The translations under genes and the position numbers were made by a program. The notes below the pieces were generated by a model that was not told the origin of the DNA, searched no databases, and saw only the letters and a program-made list of their open reading frames with translations. Positions 8,278-17,739 of a DNA stretch of 64,000 nt are shown one piece after another. The DNA lies in contig CALAMC010000036.1 of assembly GCA_937925655.1 (NCBI GenBank), positions 75,537-139,536 on the forward strand, given 5' to 3'. Every line of letters starts with the position of its first letter. Positions within the stretch are counted from its first letter, which is position 1. The DNA is from an uncultured candidate division Zixibacteria bacterium. Its GTDB lineage: Bacteria; Zixibacteria; MSB-5A5; GN15; PGXB01.

Positions 8278-10455
8278 TCATCCGATTACGGTCAGATGGG
8301 CGTATTTGGCGAGGACTTTTTTAACCCCGATGCCGGTGAACATGATTTCCAGAGCCAGAGAATCCCCGGCTCCCTCGACTTTGAGGACTTTGCCGCGGCC
8401 GAAGGTTTTGTGCTGGACGATCCGCCCCACCCGGATAACCTCGCTATCCTCGTATTCATAATAGGGTTCATCGGAATAGGTTTTAACCGGAGTCGGTCGT
8501 TCCTCGCGGTAACGGTCGCGATTGAAGAAGCTGCGCAGGTCTGCTTTATTCACCAGCGACGGCGGCAGTTCATTTAAAAATCGAGACGGGATGCAGTCCA
8601 TAGTGCCAAAGCGGTTGCGATGCGCCGCCATGGACAGGTTCAAGTATTTTTTGGCCCGGGTGGCACCGACGTAGAAAAGCCGTCTTTCTTCTTCCAGTTC
8701 CATCGGCTCCTGTATGGCCCGCGCCAGCGGGAACAGGCCTTCTTCCAGGCCGACCATGTAGACGGCTTCGAATTCCAGCCCCTTGGCCGAATGCAGAGTC
8801 ATCAAAGTGAGTTTATCGTCGATTTCATTGTACTGCTCGATATCGGTATAGAGGGAAATCTCGGCGAGAAAATTATCAAGGGTCGGTTCGGCGTGAATCT
8901 CCCCGAATTCGCGCGCCCCGGAGATGAATTCTTCGATATTTTCCACCCGGTTCGGGCCCAGATTGGGGTCTTCATCGATCAGGTGTTCCTGCAGGCGGAT
9001 TGTATCGACCAGTTCCTGGGTCAAATCGACAATACTGCTGTCATTCTTTTTGGCCCGGAAGGATTCGATAATCTCGGCAAATTGCGCAATCAAGCGCTGG
9101 GGACGACTGCCCAGGTCGGGGCATTGGTCGATTATCAGACTGGCTTCGTACATCGAGATATTTTTCTCGGCGGCAAAAGTCCGCACCCTGTCGATCGAGG
9201 CGTCGCCGATGCCGCGTTTGGGGTAATTGACAATCCGTTGGAAGGAGATATCGTCGCGCACGTTGGCAATAAGTTTCAAATAGGCCAGCAGGTCTTTGAT
9301 TTCCTTGCGTTGATAAAACGAGACGCCGCCGATGATCTGATAGGGCATATTTTTGCGCCGCAGGATTTCTTCGAAAGGACGCGACTGGGCGTTGGTGCGA
9401 TACAGTATGACCGCATCTTTCAAAGGCGTTCGACTTATATTATTTTCGATGTCATCGACCACGGCGGCGGCTTCGTGCGAGGCCGAATCGGTCAAGTACA
9501 GCGTGAGCTTGTCGTCGCTTTTGGTTTCGGTCCAGAGCGTTTTGCCTTTTCGGGAGATATTATTGGCGATGACGACCGAGGCGGCTTCGAGGATAATATC
9601 GGTCGAGCGGTAGTTCTGTTCCAGCTTGATGACTTTAGCGCCGGGAAAATCCTTTTCGAAATTGAGAATGTTGGTGATATCGGCTCCGCGCCAGCCGTAG
9701 ATGGACTGGTCCTCGTCGCCCACAACGCAGATATTTTTATGCGGACCAACCAGCAATTTAAGCAGTTTGTACTGACTGTGGTTGGTGTCCTGGTATTCAT
9801 CGACCAGAATATATTTAAAACGGTTCTGGTATTTGGTGCGGATGTCATCGCGGTGGGCCAGAAGCCGCACTGCGCGGAAGATGAGGTCATCGAAATCCAT
9901 GGCGCCGCAGTCGCGCAGGCGTTTTTCGTACAGGGTATAGACTTCGGCCGTACGTTTTTCGAAATAGCCGGAAGCGCGGGCGGCGAAGGTTTCGGCGTCT
10001 TCCATGCGGTTTTTGGCGGCGGAGATTTTGGCTTTAAGCGAGGTCGGCGTGAACTGACTGGCGGAAATATTCAATGTATCGAGGCAGTTTTTCAAGAGGG
10101 ATTTGGCATCGTCCTCGTCGAAGATGGTGAAGTTCGACGGGTATCCGGCGGCTTCGGCTTCATAGCGCAACAGCCGGGCGCAGAAGGAATGAAAGGTGGA
10201 GACGGCCAGTGACTGTATGGTTGAGCCGAGCATTTTGGTGATGCGTTCCTGCATTTCGCGGGCGGCTTTGTTGGTGAAAGTAACGGCCAGAATTTCGCCC
10301 GGACGGGCCAGCCGCTGGAAGAGGATATAGGCGACGCGGGAGGTTAAAACGCGGGTTTTGCCCGACCCGGCTCCGGCGATGACCAAGAGGGGGCCGTCGG
10401 TGGTGGTGACCGCCTCTTTCTGGGCGGGATTGAGATTATCGAGTATGAATTTCAT
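8278..10455 (-). CDS. UvrD/PcrA-type ATP-dependent DNA helicase
   Basis: A superfamily 1 3'-5' helicase of 725 residues for nucleotide excision repair, replication restart or conflict resolution. Walker A AGAGSGKTR is at residues 28-36, the Walker B/motif II VDEYQDTN at 218-225, followed by GDEDQSIYGWRGA (motif III), EQNYRS (motif IV) and the LMTLHSAKGLEF stretch (motif V). The GATRAK motif VI is near residue 610. The C-terminal 50 residues (VGRIVQHKTFGRGKVL) form the Tudor-like RNA-polymerase-binding domain typical of PcrA/UvrD. Full length, single gene. Confidence 0.95.
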   Translation of the reverse strand: MKFILDNLNPAQKEAVTTTDGPLLVIAGAGSGKTRVLTSRVAYILFQRLARPGEILAVTFTNKAAREMQERITKMLGSTIQSLAVSTFHSFCARLLRYEAEAAGYPSNFTIFDEDDAKSLLKNCLDTLNISASQFTPTSLKAKISAAKNRMEDAETFAARASGYFEKRTAEVYTLYEKRLRDCGAMDFDDLIFRAVRLLAHRDDIRTKYQNRFKYILVDEYQDTNHSQYKLLKLLVGPHKNICVVGDEDQSIYGWRGADITNILNFEKDFPGAKVIKLEQNYRSTDIILEAASVVIANNISRKGKTLWTETKSDDKLTLYLTDSASHEAAAVVDDIENNISRTPLKDAVILYRTNAQSRPFEEILRRKNMPYQIIGGVSFYQRKEIKDLLAYLKLIANVRDDISFQRIVNYPKRGIGDASIDRVRTFAAEKNISMYEASLIIDQCPDLGSRPQRLIAQFAEIIESFRAKKNDSSIVDLTQELVDTIRLQEHLIDEDPNLGPNRVENIEEFISGAREFGEIHAEPTLDNFLAEISLYTDIEQYNEIDDKLTLMTLHSAKGLEFEAVYMVGLEEGLFPLARAIQEPMELEEERRLFYVGATRAKKYLNLSMAAHRNRFGTMDCIPSRFLNELPPSLVNKADLRSFFNRDRYREERPTPVKTYSDEPYYEYEDSEVIRVGRIVQHKTFGRGKVLKVEGAGDSLALEIMFTGIGVKKVLAKYAHLTVIG

Positions 10456-10846
10456 AGTATATAAATTCTAAAATTATTCAACGTTGGTCGGTATCACAAA
10501 TCACAAGGCGAAAATAGATGGTTTGGGATAAAAAGCAATGGAAATGTTGGCGGAGGGAGGAGATTTGAATTGACAATTCGAGAGTGAAATATATATATTA
10601 TTAATGTCTTAAGAATTGTACAGCTCTAAAGTTCTTGACCATCGTTATTGGTTATGATTGTGCGCTTGCTGTTGGTTTTGTCCTGAAGCTGCTTTTTTCG
10701 GCAGAAAATGGTGGGCATCGGTATGACAAATTTCGCAGGAAGCAAGTCCCAATGCGGGTATTTTGGCAGACCCCCCCCTTCAAGTTGTATTTGTGCTACT
10801 ATTCGCTCAAAATATTAGAACAAAACATCAAGAATTGGAGGGGTCC
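10456..10846. other. 391-bp divergent intergenic region
   Basis: Separates the helicase from the secreted dockerin gene. It is AT-rich near 10560-10620, contains a run of eight C (10771-10778) and then TTGTAT, which with AAAATA about 18 bases later could be a weak promoter for the plus-strand gene. No RNA family or ORF can be supported. Confidence 0.5.
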
Positions 10847-12229
10847 ATGACTTCTAAATATTTCGTTTTTATAATTATGGCAATAATTTTTGTTGCCGGC
10901 TTTTCTATTTTACAGGCCGCGACGCTTGAGGTTCCGGGGACATACGCCACGATTCAGGCCGGAATCGACGCCGCATCCAACGGTGACACGGTCAATGTCG
11001 CCGCCGGGAATTACAACGGGTACGGAAATGAAGACATTAATACTTTAGGTAAAGCGATCCTGGTTAAGGGCGTTCCCGACTCAACGGGTTGCGGGCGGTT
11101 TGTAATAAACACCGGTGAGGATACAACGACCGTGATTAAAGGATTAATAATATCTGGAACTTCTGCAAACGGCGGTGCGGTTTATATTGTCGGTTCATCG
11201 CCGAAAATGGAGAATTGCCTCTTTGGTGGAAGAGCCTGGGTTGGTGGAAGTATATATATAGATGGCGGAGAACCAGTTATTAAGAACTGCTCATTCGTGC
11301 TGGCAAAGGCCAATAAGGGTGCAGCTATATACGTCGAAGACGGATTACTTGCTTTAAGGCAATGCTTTTTTTTCTACAACCAAGCTATTGACACGTTTGA
11401 TCTAAAGTGGCACTATTCGGGCAAGGGCGGAGCATTATATGCAGAAAATTCTCAAGTAACAATTTCAAATTGTGATTTTCAAATGTGTTACGCATATTCC
11501 TATCGAGACACTATAACGGAAGGGGCGAGGGGAGGTGTATTGTATTTACAAAATACCGTTGCCATTATAGATTCAAGCTATTTCTATTCGAACCGTGCAG
11601 AGCAATATTATAAAGCGGCATATGGGGGCACAATTTACAGTACTGAAGGCACAACCATCGCTGCGTCACATGTGTCATTCGATGCAAGCGGTGGGAATGT
11701 GATGGGGAGAGCATTATATCAGGAAGATTCATGTGAGGCGAATTTCGAATATTGTTATGCTAAGGGGTTTCCACCATTTATAAGTTTTTATAGTGAAGGA
11801 AATTTGGATACAATTCGAGTCAGTTGTTGCAATTTTGACACGCTTACCTGGATGTACGGCGCAGTCGGTGACTGGGCAGATACTCTTGATAATTTTTCGG
11901 CCGAGCCTATTAACTGCGGCGGAATGAATAAATCGCAATCCTCATATTCTCCCAACTTGCCCCAAAATAATGACTGCGGAGAACGAATAGGCGCTATTGG
12001 CGAAACCGGAGATGCAAACCTTGATGGGGAGATAAATCTCCTTGACGTTCTTTATCTTATATCATACGTTTATGAGTATTCTGGGCCACCATATACAGGA
12101 TATACAGGAAAATCAGTTTTCCACTTTTCCAAAAGCGTGGATTGTAATGGCGAGGTTAACTTGCTTGATATTTTATGCCTGATGAACCACTTGTATTATG
12201 ATTCCTGTGACTTATGTGACTGTGATTAA
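10847..12229 (+). CDS. Secreted beta-helix protein with C-terminal dockerin-like module
   Basis: A 460-residue exported protein. The signal peptide spans about residues 1-23 and ends near LQAA. It is followed by the TIQAGIDAASNGDTVNVAAG block seen at the start of right-handed parallel beta-helix (pectate-lyase-fold) proteins and by repeated short strands with GG.IY and NC.F turns. The last ~60 residues hold two dockerin-like calcium loops, GDANLDGEINLLDVLYL and DCNGEVNLLDILCLMNH, then a Cys-rich tail. GGAGGGG at 10837 fixes the ATG at 10847; an in-frame TTG further upstream is less likely. Substrate and partner are unknown; it could bind or degrade polysaccharide or be an adhesin. Confidence 0.8.
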   Translation: MTSKYFVFIIMAIIFVAGFSILQAATLEVPGTYATIQAGIDAASNGDTVNVAAGNYNGYGNEDINTLGKAILVKGVPDSTGCGRFVINTGEDTTTVIKGLIISGTSANGGAVYIVGSSPKMENCLFGGRAWVGGSIYIDGGEPVIKNCSFVLAKANKGAAIYVEDGLLALRQCFFFYNQAIDTFDLKWHYSGKGGALYAENSQVTISNCDFQMCYAYSYRDTITEGARGGVLYLQNTVAIIDSSYFYSNRAEQYYKAAYGGTIYSTEGTTIAASHVSFDASGGNVMGRALYQEDSCEANFEYCYAKGFPPFISFYSEGNLDTIRVSCCNFDTLTWMYGAVGDWADTLDNFSAEPINCGGMNKSQSSYSPNLPQNNDCGERIGAIGETGDANLDGEINLLDVLYLISYVYEYSGPPYTGYTGKSVFHFSKSVDCNGEVNLLDILCLMNHLYYDSCDLCDCD

Positions 12230-12245
12230 AGAGTGATCCAATAAC

Positions 12246-12273
12246 AAAGGCAGGCCGAAGCGGGCCTGCCTTT
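12246..12273. terminator. Bidirectional terminator
   Basis: An 11-bp perfect stem AAAGGCAGGCC / GGCCTGCCTTT with a 6-nt loop. Plus continues ATTGTTTTT; minus ends in TTTGTTATT. It serves both the dockerin gene and the convergent STAS gene. Confidence 0.8.
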
Positions 12274-12304
12274 ATTGTTTTTGGGGAAATTATATATTTC
12301 AAGG

Positions 12305-12643
12305 CTATTTGAATGAGGCAATCGCTTTGTCCACGCTGTCGTGGGTGTCGAAAATGGTCACCAGGCGGGTGATGGTCAACAGCGATTTGATGCTTTCGGT
12401 GACGTTGGCCAGTTTGAGTTCGCCCTTGGCGTTTTTGACGGTGGTCAGAGCCGAAATGAGCATGCCCAATCCGACCGAGCTCATCCATTCCACTTTGGCC
12501 AGGTCCACGACGACCTGCTTTTTGCCGGCGTTGACCAGTTCATGGAGCTTGCCGTGGAACATGGTCGCATCGGGGCCGCCCATAACTTTACCCTCAAGGT
12601 ATATAATCGCGACGTTGCCTTTGATTTCATCCTGCATTTTCAT
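12305..12643 (-). CDS. STAS-domain anti-sigma factor antagonist
   Basis: A stand-alone STAS protein of 112 residues, like SpoIIAA/RsbV, which binds an anti-sigma-factor kinase in its dephosphorylated form. The phosphorylatable serine is expected at Ser56 in the WMSSVGLGML stretch, and the fold pattern VAIIYLEGKV...QVVVDLAKV is typical. No kinase or phosphatase partner gene is next to it, so its partner must be encoded elsewhere. It lies downstream of the S4/SurA cluster with a gap of about 100 bases; promoter not clear. Confidence 0.88.
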   Translation of the reverse strand: MKMQDEIKGNVAIIYLEGKVMGGPDATMFHGKLHELVNAGKKQVVVDLAKVEWMSSVGLGMLISALTTVKNAKGELKLANVTESIKSLLTITRLVTIFDTHDSVDKAIASFK

Positions 12644-12747
12644 CGTATATTCTCCCGATTAAACTTTACATTTCTTCGTTATAACCAGACCCGAGACGCT
12701 TCTCCCTCCCGGTATGAGCAAGATTATATGAAACTTACGGCGGAATT

Positions 12748-13005
12748 TCAAGGGGTATTTGACCCGCTTAAAACCCGGTAATATTTTCCCCGGTCTTCCC
12801 TGCGGACACTTCCGCCGGGGACTTTCAGAACTTCGACGGTCATGGCGTGGCTCCCGCCGATGTCGATGACGTCACTTTCTTTGATTTCGTGACCCGGTTT
12901 GGCCTTCTGCGAATTGACTTTAACCATCCCAGCGTCGGCCACTTCCTTGGCCAGTGTTCGGCGTTTGACCAGACCGGTTTTGCATAAGAATAAATCCAGC
13001 CGCAT
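12748..13005 (-). CDS. Small S4 RNA-binding domain protein (Hsp15/RqcP-like)
   Basis: An 85-residue protein made almost only of an S4 domain: MRLDLFLCKTGLVKRR, then DAGMVKVNSQKAKPG and the DVIDI strand. Its size and motif resemble heat-shock protein Hsp15 and RqcP, which bind 50S-nascent-chain complexes during ribosome rescue. I chose the ATG at 13005; an in-frame TTG at 13014 would add three residues. It follows the SurA-like gene immediately, overlapping the end of that gene, and is probably cotranscribed. The exact paralogue (Hsp15 versus RqcP) cannot be told from sequence alone. Confidence 0.85.
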   Translation of the reverse strand: MRLDLFLCKTGLVKRRTLAKEVADAGMVKVNSQKAKPGHEIKESDVIDIGGSHAMTVEVLKVPGGSVRREDRGKYYRVLSGSNTP

Positions 13006-13010
13006 ATCAA

Positions 13011-14312
13011 TCAATCCAGAGGGCGAACTTCGACATAGGTTTTTTCACGGATTTCGGCGATCCACTTGTCGACATATTCGCCGGTTTTATTCTGGCGAGC
13101 CATCTCTCTGATGGAATCATAATCATCCTCCAGAGACAGGGTGCGGGCCTCCTGACGGTCGAGCAGTTTCAGCAAATGCAGACCGTACTCGGACTTAATC
13201 GGCCCGACGACGTCATTGGTATCTTTGAATTTGTCGATGGCCTCGACAAAAATCGACGGCAATTCCTTGAGCGGATACCAGCCCAGTTCGCCGCCCTGTC
13301 GGCGGGATTCATCGTCGGCCGAATAGACTTTGGCGATTTCGCGGAAATCTGTCCCGGCAGTGATTTCGGCCATGAGCGAATCGGCCAGATAATAAATCAA
13401 CTGGGAATCGGCCGCGGTCGGCGTAATTTCGAAGAGGATTTGGCGCAAATGAGAGCGGTTTCCGACCCGTTCGATACAATTAATAATATGGAAACCGGCC
13501 TCGGTTTTAACGACGCCGGAAATTTCACCGGGCTGGAGGTTGAAGGCGGTTCGTCCGAACTGTGGCAATACGTCGTCTTCGGACAAAAAGCCGAGGTCGC
13601 CGCCGTTGAGGGCGGCCGGGCCATCGGAATATTCCATAGCCATGGAGGCGAAATCGGCGCCGCCCGTGACATTTTTGCGGACTTTCTCCGCCACCTGGCG
13701 GATTGAATCCTCGGTGGCCTTCGAGGGTGCAAATTGGAGGAGGATATGGGCCAGGCGGACCATATCGGGCTGGGTCGGAATGGAATCGGTGTACTTGTTA
13801 TAAAAATCGACCACTTCCTGCCGGGAAATGGAAATCGAACGCAGTTTGCTCGATATCCAGCTTTGTTTATAGAGCTGGTTTTCGATTTCCGGGCGCAAAC
13901 GGTTTTTAAAAGCCCGGAAATTGAGCCCCTCACGGGCCAATTCTTCCAGGAAGGCATCTTCCGACGGGTACTGCGATACGACCGAGGCGATGCGGTTGTC
14001 AAGGGCGCGGTCGATGTCGTTTGCGGATATAACTATATTGGTATCGTTTTTGGCTTCAAGCACGAACAATTGCTCGGAGATCATTTGCTCCAGAATCTGG
14101 TTTTGCAGTTCTTTCAATTCCCGTTCATTTTTGGGGCGAATACCCTGGTTGATGGCCAAAAGTTGCATTTGCAGGGCCAGTTCGGAAAGCAAAATCGGTT
14201 CACTTCCGACGATGGCGACAATTCGCTCCAGCGGTTCCAGCGGAAAAACGGCGGAGGCCGCGAATAATGTCAGCCCCAAAACCGACAGAATGATTTTTTT
14301 AAACAATTTCAC
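13011..14312 (-). CDS. SurA-like periplasmic peptidyl-prolyl isomerase
   Basis: A periplasmic chaperone of 433 residues. The signal peptide is in residues 1-24 (ending near VFPLEP). A SurA N-terminal helical domain follows (IVAIVGSEPILLSELALQMQ), then two parvulin domains, the first starting at VRLAHILLQF and the second at SHLRQILFEI, each with the GG.LG and G.H signatures. This architecture matches SurA, which carries outer-membrane proteins to the BAM complex. It is directly preceded by a second parvulin lipoprotein gene (10-base gap), so the two form an envelope-folding operon with the S4 gene. Confidence 0.92.
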   Translation of the reverse strand: MKLFKKIILSVLGLTLFAASAVFPLEPLERIVAIVGSEPILLSELALQMQLLAINQGIRPKNERELKELQNQILEQMISEQLFVLEAKNDTNIVISANDIDRALDNRIASVVSQYPSEDAFLEELAREGLNFRAFKNRLRPEIENQLYKQSWISSKLRSISISRQEVVDFYNKYTDSIPTQPDMVRLAHILLQFAPSKATEDSIRQVAEKVRKNVTGGADFASMAMEYSDGPAALNGGDLGFLSEDDVLPQFGRTAFNLQPGEISGVVKTEAGFHIINCIERVGNRSHLRQILFEITPTAADSQLIYYLADSLMAEITAGTDFREIAKVYSADDESRRQGGELGWYPLKELPSIFVEAIDKFKDTNDVVGPIKSEYGLHLLKLLDRQEARTLSLEDDYDSIREMARQNKTGEYVDKWIAEIREKTYVEVRPLD

Positions 14313-14322
14313 ACATCCCTGT

Positions 14323-16044
14323 TTAGCCGACCTTTTCGTATTTTGATTTATCTATCGTGGAGCGGAGATTTCCTTCGTAGATTTTTATCTGTGATTTATC
14401 CTTTTGCGCGGCGATCCAGTCGGTTCTGACTTTTTTGCGTTTTTCGATATTCAACTGGCGGCGAATCTTTTCTTTGATGGTCAGAAAGTCCACGACTTCC
14501 TCGGCCTGTTTGTCGGCGACATAAATGAGCGAAAACTTGCCGCCTCCCAAACCCAGCGGTCCGGCGATATCGCCGACATTAGTATTCTGGGCCGCCCGGA
14601 ACAGGTCGGGGTATTGCTGTTCGGTGATATAGCCGAGGTCGCCCGATGTGGCGCGTTTACCCGGCCGTTCGGTATATTTGGCCGCGGCCTCTTTAAATTG
14701 CTTAAACGATACAATCGATTTATTGAGATTTTTGGCCAGGGTAAAATCGGAAAGGTAAATTTCAAAAAGATGCACCTTAGCGGGCGTGATGAATTCCTCG
14801 GGGTGAGATTCATAGTACTGGCGGACTTCCCCGTCGTCAGGCTGGGGGCCGAACGGCAGGGAATCGTTTTCGAAAACATCGGCCATGGCCAGTTCCTTGA
14901 ACCGCTTTAATTTGTATTTGAACAGAGGGTCGTCTTCAAGACCCAGCTTGCGCGCTTCGGTGCCGAGAACGTTGTCGATGCGCAGATTAAAAATAATGAC
15001 TCCGATCGAATCATAATTGTTGAACGGCGGCAGGATGGTCTGGGCGAGTTTTTTCGATTCCACGAGGTACTGCCCCAGTGTCATCTGGCCCCCGTTCCAT
15101 GTAGCCAGGACCATTTCTTTCTCGTCCCGGTCGAGCTGACCGAGGTCAAAATCGCTTTTGGGAATGTTCTGCAATATTTGCGGGGGATACATCATTTCCA
15201 GGCGGTGCAGGACATAATCACAAACGTCCTTTTCCACTTTGACCGGGTATTTTTCCTTGAGTTCGAGGGAATACTTTTCGATCAAATCCATGCGTTTGTT
15301 GACTTCCAGCGAGCGTCTTAGCCCCGCTTTGGCATCTTCAAAGGTGCGCCGGTCTTCATTGGGGATGCGGTCGTGAACTTTAACGATATGCCAGCCATAA
15401 CGGGTCTTGAACGGTTCGCTGATTTCGCCCGGATTGAGGCGAAAAGCGTACTGGGCGAACTGATGGTCTTTGGAGGCATAGTCGAAATAACCGAGTTGAC
15501 CCCGGTTTCTGGAAGTAGTCGGGTCCTTTGAAAACGAAACGGCCAGGTCCTCGAAATTGCCGCCGTTTTTAAGGCTGTCAAGGATTACCCAAGCCGAATC
15601 CTCACTGCCCAATAATATATGCGAAGCGCTGATTTTGTATTCCTGCTTTTCATAGAGGTCGCGGACTTCGTCATCGGTGATGACGATTTTATCGTTTATC
15701 TGACGTTCATAAAGAATATCAAGCAGGAATTTCTCGCGGTTATCGAGGACGATGCGGTTGACTTCATCGTGTTTGTCAATGTTGCGGCGATAGGCCTCCT
15801 GAATATACAATTGCTGGATTATCAGGCTATCGAGGATATCGGTGCGGGCCTGAAGCTCCTCATCGAAAGTAAAAAAGGTTGAACCGCTTCTGGTGAAAAT
15901 ATCGTTTATATCCCGCGCCAGGATTTTGTCGCCATTGACGGTTGCCACGACCAGTTCATCGAGGTCGGATCCACAGCCGAATAAACCCGTCATAACGAAA
16001 GCGACCCCGAAAAGAAGACTCAAAAGGCGATATCGGTTTTTCAT
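14323..16044 (-). CDS. Parvulin-type peptidyl-prolyl isomerase lipoprotein
   Basis: A 573-residue lipoprotein: the lipobox LFGC puts the lipidated Cys at residue 24. It is followed by a SurA/PpiD-like N-terminal region (LVVATVNGDKILARDINDIF). A complete parvulin domain begins at ISASHILLGS; a second, degenerate one (VHLFEIYLSD ... SGDLGYI) lies in the C-terminal half. It probably works as a membrane-anchored periplasmic foldase like PrsA/PpiD. It is first in the operon with the SurA homologue. Longer than usual single-domain PrsA; tandem domains suggest a distinct subfamily. Confidence 0.88.
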   Translation of the reverse strand: MKNRYRLLSLLFGVAFVMTGLFGCGSDLDELVVATVNGDKILARDINDIFTRSGSTFFTFDEELQARTDILDSLIIQQLYIQEAYRRNIDKHDEVNRIVLDNREKFLLDILYERQINDKIVITDDEVRDLYEKQEYKISASHILLGSEDSAWVILDSLKNGGNFEDLAVSFSKDPTTSRNRGQLGYFDYASKDHQFAQYAFRLNPGEISEPFKTRYGWHIVKVHDRIPNEDRRTFEDAKAGLRRSLEVNKRMDLIEKYSLELKEKYPVKVEKDVCDYVLHRLEMMYPPQILQNIPKSDFDLGQLDRDEKEMVLATWNGGQMTLGQYLVESKKLAQTILPPFNNYDSIGVIIFNLRIDNVLGTEARKLGLEDDPLFKYKLKRFKELAMADVFENDSLPFGPQPDDGEVRQYYESHPEEFITPAKVHLFEIYLSDFTLAKNLNKSIVSFKQFKEAAAKYTERPGKRATSGDLGYITEQQYPDLFRAAQNTNVGDIAGPLGLGGGKFSLIYVADKQAEEVVDFLTIKEKIRRQLNIEKRKKVRTDWIAAQKDKSQIKIYEGNLRSTIDKSKYEKVG

Positions 16045-16277
16045 AAAGTTGTTTCCCTCATAAATTTAATAACTTATACATCCCTCCAAAAGGCGGGTTC
16101 CTCAATACTTTCCGATAAGACTGCCAAAATACATCGCAAACGCCCGGCAGGCAAGATGTTTTTGTTGAGTTGAAATTCTCAAAAGAACCACGTCATCAGC
16201 AGGGCAAAAATCGCTTGCCATATCAAATAGAAAAATGTAGTTTCGCCTAATTAATTTTTTAGTATTAAGGTGATAAA

Positions 16278-17651
16278 TTGAAAATATCAAGGTTATTGAC
16301 AACAAAAAGGCTAATAATGGCCCTGGTCATTCTGGCGGGGTTATTCTTTTATTCCAATGCTTTTGCCTCGGAAGGCGGTGGGCACAGCAACGAGGTTGCC
16401 GATGTTCTTCTGGGTCTTATAGTTATACTCGTATCGGCCAAACTCGGCGGTGATTTGCTGGAAAGAATCAATCAACCGGCCGTTCTGGGTGAACTTATAA
16501 TAGGAATGATAATCGGTAATCTGGCGCTGGTTGGAGTCGACACATTCGAGCCGTTTAAACACAGTTTGACGCTCGAAGTTTTGGCCGAAATCGGCGTAAT
16601 AATTCTGCTTTTCGAAGTCGGCCTGGAATCATCGCTGGCCGAGATGATGAAGGTCGGGGTAGCCTCTTTTATGGTGGCGACTTTCGGCGTGGTTACGCCG
16701 TTTTTCCTGGGCTGGGGAGTTGCGGCCTTATTTTTGCCGGAGGCGTCAATATATGTGCATATATTCATCGGCGCCACGTTGACGGCCACATCGGTCGGGA
16801 TTACGGCTCGCGTATTACAGGACATCGGAAAGATTCGGACGCGCGAAGCCAAGATTATTCTCGGGGCGGCGGTAATCGATGACATTATGGGGCTGGTCAT
16901 ACTGGCGGTGGTGGTGGGCATAATCAATGCCGCCTCTCGCGGAAGCGATGGAATCAGCTCCATGGAAGTATTTCTGATCGTTTTCAAGGCGGTCGGTTTT
17001 GTGATCGGTTCGATAGTCATCGGCAACTGGTTGATGCCGCGTGTTTTCAAAATCGGGAGTAAATTCAAAGTCAAGGGCGTGTTGCTTTCGACGGCTCTGC
17101 TGGTATGTTTTCTACTGGCCTATATCGCCAGTCAAATCGGCCTGGCTCCGATTGTCGGCGCTTTTGCCGCGGGACTAATTCTCGACCGGGTTCAGTATAA
17201 GAGTTTCACCGATAAGGGTGAGCATAACATCGAAGAGCTGGTCAAGCCGATCGGGATTTTTTTGGTACCAATATTTTTCGTCCGCATGGGCATGATGGTG
17301 GAGTTGGAGACTTTCACCCGAACATCCATTTTGGCCTTTGCCGGAGTCATGACACTGGCGGCTATTGTCGGAAAACAGGCGTGTGCGCTGGCCATATTCG
17401 ATAAAACCATTAACCGGATAGCTGTCGGGCTGGGCATGATTCCCCGCGGCGAGGTCGGACTCATATTCGCCGGCATCGGCGCCAAATTGATGTTCGGGAA
17501 TACTCCCGTAGTCGATTCCGGGACATTTTCGGCGGTTGTGATTATGGTAATTGTAACGACTTTGGTAACGCCGCCGGTTTTGAAGGCTTCACTTCTCCGG
17601 GGAGACAAGACGCAGAAAAAAGTAAAAAATATGCCTCTCGACGGCAAATGA
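16278..17651 (+). CDS. Cation:proton antiporter, CPA2 (Kef/NhaS-type)
   Basis: A 457-residue membrane protein with a signal-like first segment and about 12-13 further membrane helices. The LGGDLLERINQPAVLGELIIG segment, the ...VIDDIMGLVILAVVVG helix with the paired acidic residues of CPA2 exchangers, and GMIPRGEVGLIFAGIG are diagnostic. It exchanges Na+ or K+ for H+ at the inner membrane. There is no TrkA-N domain, so it is not a full Kef channel. The start is TTG at 16278: AAGGTGAT lies six bases before it and no ATG is suitably placed. Monocistronic. Confidence 0.9.
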   Translation: MKISRLLTTKRLIMALVILAGLFFYSNAFASEGGGHSNEVADVLLGLIVILVSAKLGGDLLERINQPAVLGELIIGMIIGNLALVGVDTFEPFKHSLTLEVLAEIGVIILLFEVGLESSLAEMMKVGVASFMVATFGVVTPFFLGWGVAALFLPEASIYVHIFIGATLTATSVGITARVLQDIGKIRTREAKIILGAAVIDDIMGLVILAVVVGIINAASRGSDGISSMEVFLIVFKAVGFVIGSIVIGNWLMPRVFKIGSKFKVKGVLLSTALLVCFLLAYIASQIGLAPIVGAFAAGLILDRVQYKSFTDKGEHNIEELVKPIGIFLVPIFFVRMGMMVELETFTRTSILAFAGVMTLAAIVGKQACALAIFDKTINRIAVGLGMIPRGEVGLIFAGIGAKLMFGNTPVVDSGTFSAVVIMVIVTTLVTPPVLKASLLRGDKTQKKVKNMPLDGK

Positions 17652-17677
17652 TGCGGCGCCGTTGCACTATAGTAATC

Positions 17678-17735
17678 AGCCACCCGTTGGGTGGGCTACA
17701 AGACTTTTTGTCCGGCGGATTCTAAACCCGCCGGA
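17678..17735. terminator. Two hairpins after the antiporter
   Basis: First hairpin 17678-17697 (AGCCACCC / GGGTGGGCT, one bulge), second 17711-17735 (TCCGGCGG / CCGCCGGA). They fill the gap between the convergent antiporter and GGDD-repeat genes. No strong T-run on either strand, so termination is plausible but not certain. Confidence 0.45.
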
Positions 17736-17739
17736 TTGA

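Noticed and set aside
8620..10212. A 530-codon open frame on the plus strand over the helicase gene
   Set aside because: It is a shadow of the uvrD/pcrA-type gene on the minus strand, with no family motif, and a translated composition rich in Gly, Phe and Asp that reflects the opposite frame.
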